This document shows, piece after piece, positions 29,889 through 44,723 of a DNA stretch of 64,000 bases. The position numbers and the translations under genes are program-made. This stretch comes from Lichenostomus cassidix (lineage: Eukaryota > Chordata > Aves > Passeriformes > Meliphagidae): contig CM039184.1 in the NCBI GenBank assembly GCA_008360975.2, positions 35,885,797 to 35,949,796 on the forward strand. Direction: 5' to 3'. Below the pieces are notes generated by a model, which saw only the letters and a program-made list of their open reading frames with translations, was not told where the DNA came from and ran no database searches. Position 1 is the stretch's first letter. Every line of letters begins with the position of its first letter.

Positions 29889-30205
29889 TATCATAGAATC
29901 ACAGACTTATAGAAGGGCTTGAGTTGGAAGAGATCCTAAAGACCACCTAGTTCCAGCCCTCCTGCCATGGGCAAGGACACCTTTCACTAGACCAGGTTGT
30001 TCAGAGCCCCATCCAACCTGGCCTTCAACACTCCCAGGAATGGGACATCTGCAGCTTTTCTGGGAAACCTGTTCCACTGCCTCATCACCCCCGCAGTAAA
30101 GAATTTCCTCCTGGTCTCTACACCTACTCTCTTTCAGTTTGAATCCATTCCCCCTTGTCCTGTCACTACATGCTCATGTCTAGTTTGTACACCTGGCCTT
30201 TGCAC
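29889..30205 (-). mobile_element. CR1 LINE 3'-end fragment
   Basis: Reverse-complement CR1 3' end. It begins with ATCATAGAATCACAGA and then GAGTTGGAAGAGATCCTAAAG. It continues with the blocks CTGCCATGGGCAAGGACACC, TTCAGAGCCCCATCCAACCTGG, GGAATGGGACATCTGCAGC, AACCTGTTCCACTGCCTCA and AGTAAAGAATTTCCTCC. It fades out after CTTGTCCTGTCACTACATGC. The terminal octamer-like repeat is better preserved here than in the copy at 161-415, so this insertion is probably younger. It lies in the same orientation as GLRA3 and has no coding capacity. Confidence 0.92.
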
Positions 30206-30648
30206 ACTGAGAATGCTTTCAGCTCACTCACATTGCCCCCTTGCTGTATGAACTAGGGCAGGAATAACTAACAGCTGCCTTGGCAACCTTGTGTCCCTTT
30301 TTCCTGACTGAGCCAGGCTATGATTAGTGCACAGCATGCAGGCCTTTGGATTTCAGTAATGCTTCAGACCCCATACTGTAAATGTGGTCACAGTAAAACT
30401 CCTGACTGAACATCTGAATTATTTCAACTTTATATTTTCTTAAGATAACTAAAATTGAAGTTTGGTCAGCCTTCAGGCAGTTTTGGGTTTTTTTGCCAAT
30501 TATTTAAGACCTTATTATCTTGCACAATGTACCTGTAAATTTTAACCACCTTCTGAATTCAGTGAGAACAGTTCCAAAATACCCCAACTGTAACATTTAT
30601 TATAACAATAAATGTTAAGTGTCTTTTCAGTTGTAATCACTGTCCTAC

Positions 30649-30786
30649 CTGTATTGTAATGCTTGGTGCAGTAACATAAATCCTTTTCTTCTTTCAACAG
30701 AAACTGTGGTAGAGTGAGACCTTCTGCTACTTGAACTGCTCCCTTTTCTTGCCATTCAAAAATGAGATCGTTCATTGTGTATCCAA
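30649..30786 (-). CDS. GLRA3: GLRA3 exon encoding loops B and C
   Basis: This 138-bp exon encodes (F)[32 protein letters not shown] and [13 protein letters not shown]. It holds part of agonist-binding loop B (the Phe-Gly-Tyr around its 5' junction) and most of loop C, with the Cys of CTKHY as first partner of the second disulfide. The acceptor is TTTTAG and the donor is ACAG followed by GTAGGA. Two points stand out. The Pro of TLPQF (codon CCA, bases 30707-30709) is the residue changed to Leu by known C-to-U RNA editing in mammalian GLRA3. The usual Arg of DLRYC is Cys here (TGT, bases 30674-30676). Confidence 0.97.
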
Positions 30787-33700
30787 CTAAAACAAAGAAA
30801 AAACCCAAATAATTTCTACATCAGTTGCAAACTTTGAAAAGCAGTAACATATCAAATTATAATATTTTAAGTAAATGTTATAAAAAGGAGGTAATACAGA
30901 AGGTCTGCTTGTACCTGTTAATTACAATTTTTTATCTGCCCTTGTATACCATACTGAATTAGAAGATGCAAAAAAGCTGTCTTATGGAACTCTTTTTAAA
31001 TCTTCATAATTTTATGGTCTGGATTCAACATAATGCTTTAGATTCAACACAAGCATCTAAATTACCTAAACATCCAAATCTCTTGGGTGCTTGGGAATAT
31101 GTTGCCCTCCCCAAACCATGAAGGATAAAATAGGTTCTTCACACTCAGATCTCTTCCTGCTTTTACTTGAGGTGAAATGTGGATTGTCAAAGCTGCGTTT
31201 ATGGGTTCATGTCAGTTTGAATGGTTAGGTGAAAATTGTTCAAAGACAGCAATGAATTGAAAGTTCTGCAGAAGTATGAGTTGAATTGAAAATCTGCTTT
31301 TCTCGGAAACTGGAGTGACACATGGGAAAGCAATTGATTATAATCTTCTCATATAACTGACTGTGACATATAATGATATTAAAAGGCACTCAGCTTTAAT
31401 ATTCAGACTCCTGCACTTATCCATACCTCATGCATTTGTGTATAAGATTAGATAGAACACCAAAAGCCAGACTAATCAAGGGCCACATTTTTAGAAGACA
31501 AGTAGTTTTTGTTTCTATTTCCCTCTCTCAGATGAATATTTGCATGGGATATCACTCGGGGAAACATCCCTATTTCTTCTGAATATGTGATCTATTAACT
31601 TTCCTGGGCATTTTTTTCTAATTTTCTTTCTGAATGAATTCTATCTGGTTATTATAACTGGAAAAAAAAGCCAAAAAAACTTCATATTCTCATTCAAGTT
31701 TGAGCCACATATACCAGAAGGCACTAGAATGAAAAAGGAGAATTTTTTCATCTAATTTATATAACTTTCAGCTTTGCAATATTTCCTTTCTGCTTTAGTC
31801 CAATGCTAGTGGGTTGTTGAAGAAAACCTACTGAGAACCAGAAATTGAGTAACAAATTACTGTTTAAAGTATACTGTTCAAAACTTTCGAAGTGTAACTG
31901 TCTGCCCAAAATTACTGAAATTTTGAGTTCCAGTGAAAGAAAGTATTCTCTTTGGTGTGTGGGCATAAATCTTACCCCTGTTACATTCAGTGACTTCATT
32001 ACTATTTTAATACACCTATAAATGCCGTTCAGTGACCTGATCTGCTGACCTGAAAACTGAGATACACTTCATCTTTTCTGGTCTATGTTGAATGAACCTA
32101 GGAGATAAGAATTAGTGTTTATAAATGTAAAAATGTTTTCAACACTTCTTCCCTCTAAAGTCTAGATATTTCTTTTGTGGAGAACTTTTATACAAGGTGT
32201 TCACAGGAACTCAGGCTGACTGTTGATTTAATTGGCGTTTTTTTGAGGCTGGATGAATATGGTAAAAATGAGATCATATATAATTAAATAAGTATTTAAT
32301 TAAGATCAGACATTACTCAAGTCACTACAAGCATATATCAAATGTGCAAGGACACACTTGTTTTTCTTGTTGATTGTATGACAGTCTATCATCACAGTTT
32401 TAAAATTCACTATTAAATGCTATAAAATGGGAAAAATCAGAAGTATATATCTTACCAAACTTTGCATGAATTCAGACAAAAAGCAGCTGTGTGCAAAGCA
32501 GATTACCATTTGAAGCATATAGATTATGGCCAGAAGTGATATTCCCTGAGTAAAACTCACTGAACTGGCAAGAAACAACTGCTGCATCAAAATGTATTTC
32601 ACTAAACCAGATTCATTCATCTCTAATGCAAGTTTTTAATTTTTATTATCTACCCTGCCCACTAATTCTTCTAGAGTGTCATATAGTAAAAATAATAGCA
32701 GTATATTCAAAATGCTGGTGTAATAATTAATTTTGGTCATGTTTACATTTTAAATGCTCAAATATAGCTTTAGCATTCAGTACTGTAACTTCTGTTTTGT
32801 AATTCAAGGTCATAGTCATAAAGTAAGTGTGTTGTAAGGTATAGAGAACTTAATGGAGATGTGAGTTTATGTTATACTAAATAAATTTAAAATAGCATAA
32901 TGTTTCCACTAGGTATGTTAAATTAAATTAACCTGAATTAAATCAAAAGAAAAATTTTTTCCAATTAATTTTATGAAGAGCACCTGCTGAATAACAAAGT
33001 GCTTAACACTCAGAATGCTTATGGTACCATTGTGCATAAGAGGAAAAAGGCATTTCTACAGAAATAACTATTTGAAAAAATTAGTGGATACCATACTGTT
33101 ATATATACCGTTACAGTTTAGGTGTGTGATGTTATATATGAAATGAGCCTAAAATACAGTCCTCCAGCACCCTAATTTTGGGACCTCTGCTGATTAATTG
33201 TAATAATTGTCCGTGTCCTGTTCTAGAAATACTAAACCTGAAGTCCACCTGAGCTTTTGGTTCTTTGCTGCTTGCTACCTGATTTACAAATGTGCATTAT
33301 CTTTAAAGCAATTAAAAATGTAATTCAGTAATTTAAATTCTAATTAATTTAACAGTAATTAATTTCGTAAATTTAACTAAAAATCTAAATGCCTGCTACT
33401 GATATTGGTATGCTTGTGAAGATTAGAAATACACTGAGTGTATTTTCCAAATGATTTATGAGATAAAATATCTGAGCAGTTGTACGGTCCACTTCACGGT
33501 TTGCATTGTGCAAATGGAGCAGTAAACTGTGGCCTTGAAATGTGAAGACTTTATTCTGAAGAGATGTCTGGTTACATTACAAGCTTGTGCTATATGTGGT
33601 AGTTATATTTTTAGACATACTATGCAGCTTGTAAGAACTGGTCTGAAATATGTAATAGTTGTAAAGAGCAAGATTTCTCCTTAAGGTCTCTAAGGGATTA

Positions 33701-36700
33701 GGAAGATAATGGTGTCTTAATTGTGCTGTTAGGTCCATAAATTCTGAACACACAGAAACTAATAGGCAGGAGAATTGGCACAATCTAGGACCCTGAATTT
33801 GAGGAATTAGAGAAACCAGTCTGCAGTAATGACATAGAATGAGGAATCCTATGCTTTGTAGTTTTGCAAGTTTGGATTCACACCTACAGAAGCCCTACGT
33901 TCTTGATGTTTCTAGATCCTCCTCCTTCCATTTGTTATGTCACAGAAGTCCATATTAATGTGACAAATATTAATGGAGTGATGAGTTTTGCAGTTTATTT
34001 ATATATTTTTAGATTAGCAAAAAATATTAAAGGTAACATTTAATCATATTTCCTATGCAGCTAACATTTAGCTAACACTTGCCTTTCAGGGTAAACTTTT
34101 GCTACATGATGGTTATCCCTATTCTTTAAAATTCTGGCTGCTCAGTCTCGCTGTTCAGTTTTACTGTGAGCAGCTCACATAAAGCAGCTCTCTTGCTGCT
34201 GCTTCATGAGCAGAACATATATATCTGTTACTTATTTGGATTTGATGCAACCCAACACGATATTCAGCCTCTCATTAAAACGGAAGTTTTTATGTTTTTG
34301 ACTATGAGGTGGTGTGGGTGATCATTATAAATTGCTACCAGATATTTTTAAAACCAGTGTCTGGGAAATACAATTTTATGTAGGAAATTCCTAGTGGCTA
34401 AATTTTATTGTTGAAAAAAGGACAGTCAGTCACTAGCCTAGGCAGTTTATTAAATGCACCTAGGGTGCAGCTCACTGGTGCAAAAAGTGAATCTTTTATT
34501 CTACATGAATAAAATAGCTGAAAGCAATGGAGGCAATAATCTTGCATGGTTTTCAAGACCAGGCCAACCTAAATTAAATCAGGTGGGTTAATAAAGACTT
34601 CTGTCACTGAAATGTAGTGTGCTGGGGTTTGGGTTTGCAAGCCACGAATGAATGAAGGTTGAGGAAGGAAGTAGAGTTGTCAAATTGTGTTTTATGAGAC
34701 ACAAACCAGCTGCTGTGGCTGAAGAAGAGGGCGGTTAGCAATGTATTTCTTTTTGTCTGGCTACTATGCAGTACTTGCTCTTACTTAATTCTATTAAGAC
34801 ACTACTAATTATACAAAATCTAAGTGGCATCATCATAGGATTATAAACAAAGGACAGCAAAAACCTTGTTGTATTTGAACAGTGGTGTTCAGAAGTTACA
34901 GGACTGGTTAGGTTTCACTAATACTCTATTAGCCCAAAGTCTGAGATCTTGCATATCTAAAATGCAAAAGCAGGCAGTAAATGGTTGGTAATTATATGAT
35001 AAAAATATCATCCCAGGAGGAGAAGATTGCCAGAGGGAATATTTCTCAGGAAAACTCAAGAACTGTGTGAATGCATGGCACTGTAGCCTCTTTGCAAACA
35101 GTCCTCTTAAAGAGACAAGTCATTATTAGGAGCCTGAAGTCATTCCAGGTGATTAGCTAATGAAGCATATCCTGGTAGACTGAGAGCTCTGCCTGAGATG
35201 AATATGACAAACTAAGTAGAATTTAGAATTAACTGGAAGGGAGGAGGGCCTGAAACAATTGGCAAACCTGGATTTGGCCTGCAGAAATTTTGCTCTAGGA
35301 AATGATGTGTGACAGAGTTGGTATTGTGTTACAGTGAAAGTCTGTCACGCATACAGAGGGAGAAGGTGGAAGAGATAAGGCATTGATGAAAAGTGGTTCT
35401 CAGGGCTTGTGCCTGGAATAGTTGATAGAGGGTTTTGAATATCTGGACATAAAATAAAATGAGATTGAACTGATATTTTATTCAGTTGATCTAATCTATA
35501 CAAAACTCTGGCGGATGGTGGACAAGACAGACATAGTAACTTTAGCCTTTAGATGGCAATGAAAAATATTTAGCTAGAGTGAAAATTTTCAGCATTTTCA
35601 ATACCAGGTTCCAGGAAAAATTGCAGAAAAAAATAATGTGATCCTGCTGAAATAGTTCTAAGTAGCAAGGGCATCTACCATGTCTGGAAAAGAAAAAACA
35701 AACTTTTCCCTTGGTCTGACTCATCTTTCACAGAAAAACTTATCTTTTGAAAAATGGTGTTGACAAGTTGCTATCAACACTTATATGAGGTCCTTGAAAG
35801 AAAGAATTAGATTGTATCTTTGTTTGTTTAGGGTTTGTTTAAACACTACCATTAATAATAAAAAACACCTTTTCATTCATCAAATTTTGAAAGTATAGGA
35901 ATAAAGCCTGCCTTAAATAAAGAGTTCCATTCAAACCACGTAAGTCCACATTACTCTATAGAGCTTATTGGAAGCTATTTATATCAGTTGCATGCTACGA
36001 GTAGGAAGATTTTATTGTAGATAATTCAGTACCAGTGGTAGGCATCAAAAACCTATTATCTCACAGACAAGACAGCGAACATCCACCAAGTATATCTTGA
36101 AGAATTATTGAAGTTTCTAACATCTCTTCTTCTGCTTCTCTAAGGACTACTCCATTACAGAAAAACAGGTTGTTATTTAAGGCAAGCAGCTCAGCTATGC
36201 CTTTAGAGACTCTACACCTTTGAACCCACATTGTCTTGGCGATTCTAACATAACTCCTTTTTCACATGTGCTGAAAAAGTGTTTATTTACTAAATTTGTC
36301 TACCTTTTACAAACCTTTCCAAGCTGTGAGCAAACCTGTGATCCAGCTGAATATCCATATATCCTGTAAATTTTTTACTCATTCTGTTTTAATACAGGAA
36401 GGTTGTGCTTCCCTAGTGTCATTTAAAAATGCCTACAGGTATATTAAAACCCAGCTCTTTTCCTCAGGTTCAATAAATGGACACATGTATAGCATGAAAC
36501 AACTGAGCAGAATATCAGGCTTTTTTGTAAAAGAGAGTTTAGTTCAGCTACAGAATTTATTTTTCACGTTTTGATACCAGTGATTGATCTAAATTCCATT
36601 CTCATTTCTTTAACTTTTAGTAAGGTACAGGTCCAAATGTAACATTGGATTTAGTCAGCAAACCCATCAGTTCTTTAGGTATGCAGTTGAGGCAAGGACT

Positions 36701-39700
36701 ACAGTCATGCTGACTAGAGTTATTCCATTACTCTTCTGTTGGGCATCCCATCAGTTTGCCTCCAGGATGGGCTGCCTGCACATTACTGTTGCTAAGAGCA
36801 GGACAGACATTTGAATTGTGCCCTAAATTCCCAGCAACATAGCAGGGGGAAGATATGACAAAGCTAACGAATCTGGTTTTGGCTTGAGGTTAAAATAAAT
36901 TCTTCTGCATTACTCACTAAAAATATTAGCTTCAAAAATGAGCTGCGATTCATTTCAAGGCTAAATTTATGCTGGAGCTCCAAGAAATCAGGATTTTATT
37001 CAATGTACTTCTGAGCTGCTTGTAAAGTGTCTGCCCCTTGCACTGCCCTCTAAGTTGTTCTGATGGAATCTCTCCCTGGGGAGTTATAGGCTTATTCTTC
37101 TTAGCCTGAATTTCAGAAAAGAATAACATTTGAGCTCAGTGCTCCAGCACATCTCTCAAACCTACTATTCCTTACTGAAGCCTATAGATTTTCAGCTATC
37201 ACTTTTATACCAGGTTCTGTATGTCAGCAGCAGTTGTACAGTTACTACTGCCCTTTTGTCCTGCATTGGTCAGGAGATGAAGACTGCAAGTATCTTGATC
37301 TTTGTGGCTGTTTGTCATGTCTCACTTCAGATAGACACAATAGGTTCAGTCACGCATCTGCAGAATACAAACCACAGCATGAGCAGTTGATAATTTTTGT
37401 GGTACTGAAAAGGAAAGGAGAGAAGCAGTATGGCTTCTACACCTTCTGGCACAGACACACAGACCTAGTGTGTCCAAAATTTCTGTCATTCGGGTAGAGA
37501 CCTGAGGTTTCCCGGCAGATAAAAAATACACTCCAATTATTTTATCTTTCTTATGGTGTCTTTGTTCTGTTCTGGGAAAGGAAAAATGTGCACATAATTT
37601 TCTGTAATGCATTAGCTTGTACTGCTGCAGCCTGCATACCTGTCCTTCTACTTGTACAATCTCCAAATTAGAGACTGGGGGGAAAGAAATTGTGCAACTT
37701 AGCATCATGTAGTACAGAGTGAATTTTCTTCAACAATACAGGAGACAACAGCATGATTCCTTAGAAAGACTAAAAAGCCTCCGTAAATCAAAAGGGGGGG
37801 AAAAGGATCATTGTTTAATAAGAAGCATCAAATTAAAATTATAAGGTAAGAAAGTGTTTTATACCTTACTTATGTTGCTTTCCATAGCACATTTTGTCTT
37901 TTGTAACTGAGTAAGTATTTTCAATATTCATTGAAAATTCAGTAATATTAAATGTCACATAAAGTTATAACTGTAATTTATGAATAAAGGAATGCTGTGA
38001 GGTAAAAGTGAAACTTGAAAAAGAAAGACAACAAGATCTAGCACTTGAAAGAAAAACGTTTCTTTCCTGGAAGACAGGCCACAGAAATAAATATGTATCT
38101 AGCTGACATTTCTTTGTATCCCATTGAAGCAGAATAAAACTAAAATTATCCCACATGCCTATAGGCTGCCCTGGTGTAAGGCATTGAGATGTAGAGGGGA
38201 TTATTTCATATGTGCATTTTTATTTCCTCCCTTTCTAAGATAAAAAAGCAGCTCATTCTAGTTGCTGAGAAATCACTGGGTAAAACAAATCCTTTAAAAA
38301 TAGAAGAGATTTCCACTTAAATATTTTTCAGACACTTCATGATATAAATGAAGTACTTTTACCAGGGGCAAATCCAGCTGGTTAGACTGACCTTGGGAAA
38401 AAAACATTACATGAGCCAGCTAAAAATAAAGACACCATTAGGGAAGAAAATATACATGAATTTTTGTCTTAGACTTTTCTATGATGGAGCAACACTATCA
38501 CTATTGAAGGAAAGTATCTAGTACTAAAAGAAATTATAATTTAAAGCAGAGACAAAACCTATGATCTGTTTCTTATAAGTAACTGTCAGTCTTTGCAACC
38601 CAGTGGTAAGATGAGTAAAAAAAAGATGAGTGATTCAGTCTAATTTGCTTAGTGACACATGTGGGAGCAAGGCTTGCAAGATCAGATACAGTTTACAGAA
38701 ACCGTGAGATAAATGGGCCTTGTAAATTCGTAATGTACAATCTCCTACACAACTTGGCACTCAGTGGAAAAAACAGCAATGATCACCACTTCAAAAAGAA
38801 ACATCTGGAAGCATGGATACTGCTGTTTTGCTCCTGCAAACACTTTGGTTTTTATAACATAGCCTGGTGGTCAGATCATTTACGCAGGACATGAGAGGAC
38901 TCTGTTCTCTGTTTTGAACCCAAATGTCTTCCACTTCCCCAGACAAGGCATTAACCACCAGGGGTAGTGCTTTGATCCCTCTGTTTACATTGTCTCACTG
39001 TGCACCAAAAAATGCAAGGCAGACAGCCAGAGCAGGGTATGACACTGAGGCCTAGAAATTAGAGCTGCTTGGATGGACTCAGGCTCTCAGGGTTATATTA
39101 CCTCAGGAGATTTGATGTGAAGCCTGGGAAAATGCCAAATGCAGCCATCACCCTTTTTTTTCCTATAATTTTTAATAGAATTGGATGCCTTTTCTTAGCC
39201 AGAGAGTCAGGAATTTGAATGTTTCTGCTCACGCTTTTCTAAGTTTTGGACATTGGTCAGAGTTCGCATTCATATAACCTTTTTTTTTTTAATTTTAATT
39301 TTTTAAAAATTGTTATTATTTTGCCTAATTACTATTCTGCCCAGCATGTAGATTTTTTTTTTGTAACACTTCCAAGATGTCTATTTCCTTTCCTGTCCTT
39401 TCTGTAGAGAGAAACTGTTTATGGACAGGTGAATTCCTGCTCTCAAAGGTCTAGGATCTTGGAACTTTGGTCACTGTACATATCTGCTTTGGCTCTGTCC
39501 CAAAATAATTTCAGGGAACTTCTGCCTTATTCTTGCAAACGTAACTGGTTATTCTGCTATCAGACATAGCCAGAGGTCCCACATGCTACAAACTTCATGC
39601 CTCAAGCCATCTTCTTTTCCCGTAATCTGTTTTCTGGTGTCTGAAGTTACGGGTAAAATAGAATTAGACAAGGCAATATGGGGAAAGCTTTATTACTTGT

Positions 39701-41521
39701 AAGTTCCTTATGAAATCAAATTTGATCTTTCTGTGTGAATAAAGAATTTGAAGCACTCATTTGTATTTTGTTCAGCCCTTCTTTTGTGAGCACTGCTTCT
39801 TTTTACCATGTGAATGTGCAGCTGGGAATTTACTCCCACTAAGCTCAATGACTAAAACCAAGATTTCAGTGAAAAATGTTCTGCTGGAAAATACAGTAGA
39901 ACATCTACAGTGCTATTCAACTAATAAATGTTGGTTCCCTGTGGTGCAGTTTGTGGGAACTGTGGGCTCCTGCAAGGTTGCTATAAAGCAAACCATATGT
40001 GTGTTGGTTCAAGAATGCTCAGTGGTTGTCTGACCTGTCCTCAAAACAGCTGAAAGAGAGGAAAAATGCAGCTGAGTTTTATGAAGCTGTTAAAGCAAAA
40101 ATTTCATAACTTTTTAAAACATTTTATTAATTATACCTTTTGCTTGTTTGGTCAAACACCATGATATTTTCTCTTTGAAACATAATTGTATTTAATGAGT
40201 ATAGCTGCCATCTGCATGTACTCTGATGCAACTGCTTCATGTTAACCTTTTGTTTAGTCACATTAATTATACAAGGTGACATAGGTTATCAGTAGGATCA
40301 TCTGTTCAGGTTGACTGTGCAGTTTTGCTTAAATCATGGATATAGAATATTGTCCTAAATTCCTTGACATTTGCAGCAAATAACGATTTCTCCATTTTAG
40401 TCAAGAAAATTTCTGCTGTCAGATTCAGCTGTTGCCCTCATATTGAAAGGCTGCTTTGTAATATTACCATCTGTCCATTGTAATAAAAGATAGATCTGGC
40501 TTTTATACTCACCCTGCAATTTTTTATAAAAGCATACCATGCAACAAACAGTTCTGACATACTGACTGATAGATAATTACCTCCCTCCTCCGATAAAAGA
40601 GGGAAAAACCCAAGAGGTACTTTAATCAAATTATGTGTGTTGTGGTTTTGATCTGTGATACATTTAAAATAATCAATTATGTTCTTTCTATATGCACAAT
40701 TCTTTTATTTTTGAAATATTTCACTCATTGGCCCTAAAACTGTAAATCTAGATATTTGGATGGATATTTCTTAAAATATCTTGCCCCTGTCATTAATTTT
40801 CACAAACTTCAGATTTCTCAAAGCTTCAAAGAATGCTTTATTTTATTTTTGTTCTTGGCATCATTAGGAGGATTTTTCTGCTAGGACTCTCTTTCAAAGA
40901 CCTCTCATTTTAAGGGAAACAGCAATTTCCAAATACTTCATATCAAAAGGAAAATAATATAATGCATCAGACAGAACAGTTGGTTTGTCCATTTGTGAGT
41001 GTGTGTTTGTGCCTTGAAATGGCATGGCTGATTGACACTTTCCATCCTCTTTTAAGAAGCAAGATATCAAGGGAGATGTACAATATAGGGGATATATAAG
41101 GGCTAAGTATGATATTTGATAGGTTAGAAAATGCTAATTATATTTCACCTAAAATCCTATGAACCGCTTCCTTAAGTTATTGTTATGTTTCCTTTTTGCT
41201 CTCACCTCCTGTATGTGTGAACACAGGGAAGACCTATGGTGAAACACTAAATGCAGAAATTTTGTTTAAAGCTAAACTGGCACCGCGTACTTAAGTTTAG
41301 TGGTAGCTTTAGATTTACACAAAACTCTTGATTTTCAGTGCAAATAGGGATGAATTAACCTCTTCTTCTTAAAACCATGTATATTTCACAGATTCTTTTG
41401 ATAAAATAGATTCATTTGGAAAACTTGTTCTTCTACCACTTCAAATGGTTTTCCTACCTCCTGAATAGCTGTTGTAATCCCTGCAAAAGTATGTATAGGA
41501 TAATACATTACGCAAACTTAC
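30787..41521 (-). other. GLRA3: GLRA3 intron after the 83-bp exon
   Basis: A 10.7-kb intron with donor GTAAGT and acceptor TTTTAG. It is AT-rich, and several short open frames (for example near 37.1-37.7 kb on both strands) have no recognisable domain. No mobile element, RNA gene or extra exon could be supported. Confidence 0.85.
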
Positions 41522-41604
41522 AGCTTTCCAGCTGCATTATACATGTTTGCACATCCATGGGAAAATTTTTGAGATCCATCGGACAGGAAAGAATTAAAGT
41601 CAAT
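41522..41604 (-). CDS. GLRA3: GLRA3 83-bp exon encoding the signature Cys-loop
   Basis: Encodes (R)[18 protein letters not shown] then QTCIMQLES(F). It carries the 13-residue Cys-loop between the two cysteines that defines this receptor superfamily and couples ligand binding to the pore. The acceptor is TTCTTTCAG and the donor is GTAAGTTT. The length of 83 bp matches the conserved vertebrate exon exactly, and phases on both sides agree with the neighbouring exons (AG|A and T|TT). The residue before LSC is Ile (codon 41592-41594), where the human subunits have Thr. The exon is too short to show as an open frame of its own in the right phase. Confidence 0.96.

Positions 41605-44723
<3,119 letters not shown>

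Noticed and set aside
37346..37708. Overlapping open frames on both strands near 37.1-37.7 kb
   Set aside because: Considered as a possible nested gene. The frames overlap on both strands, none has a domain, and the base composition is ordinary intron.
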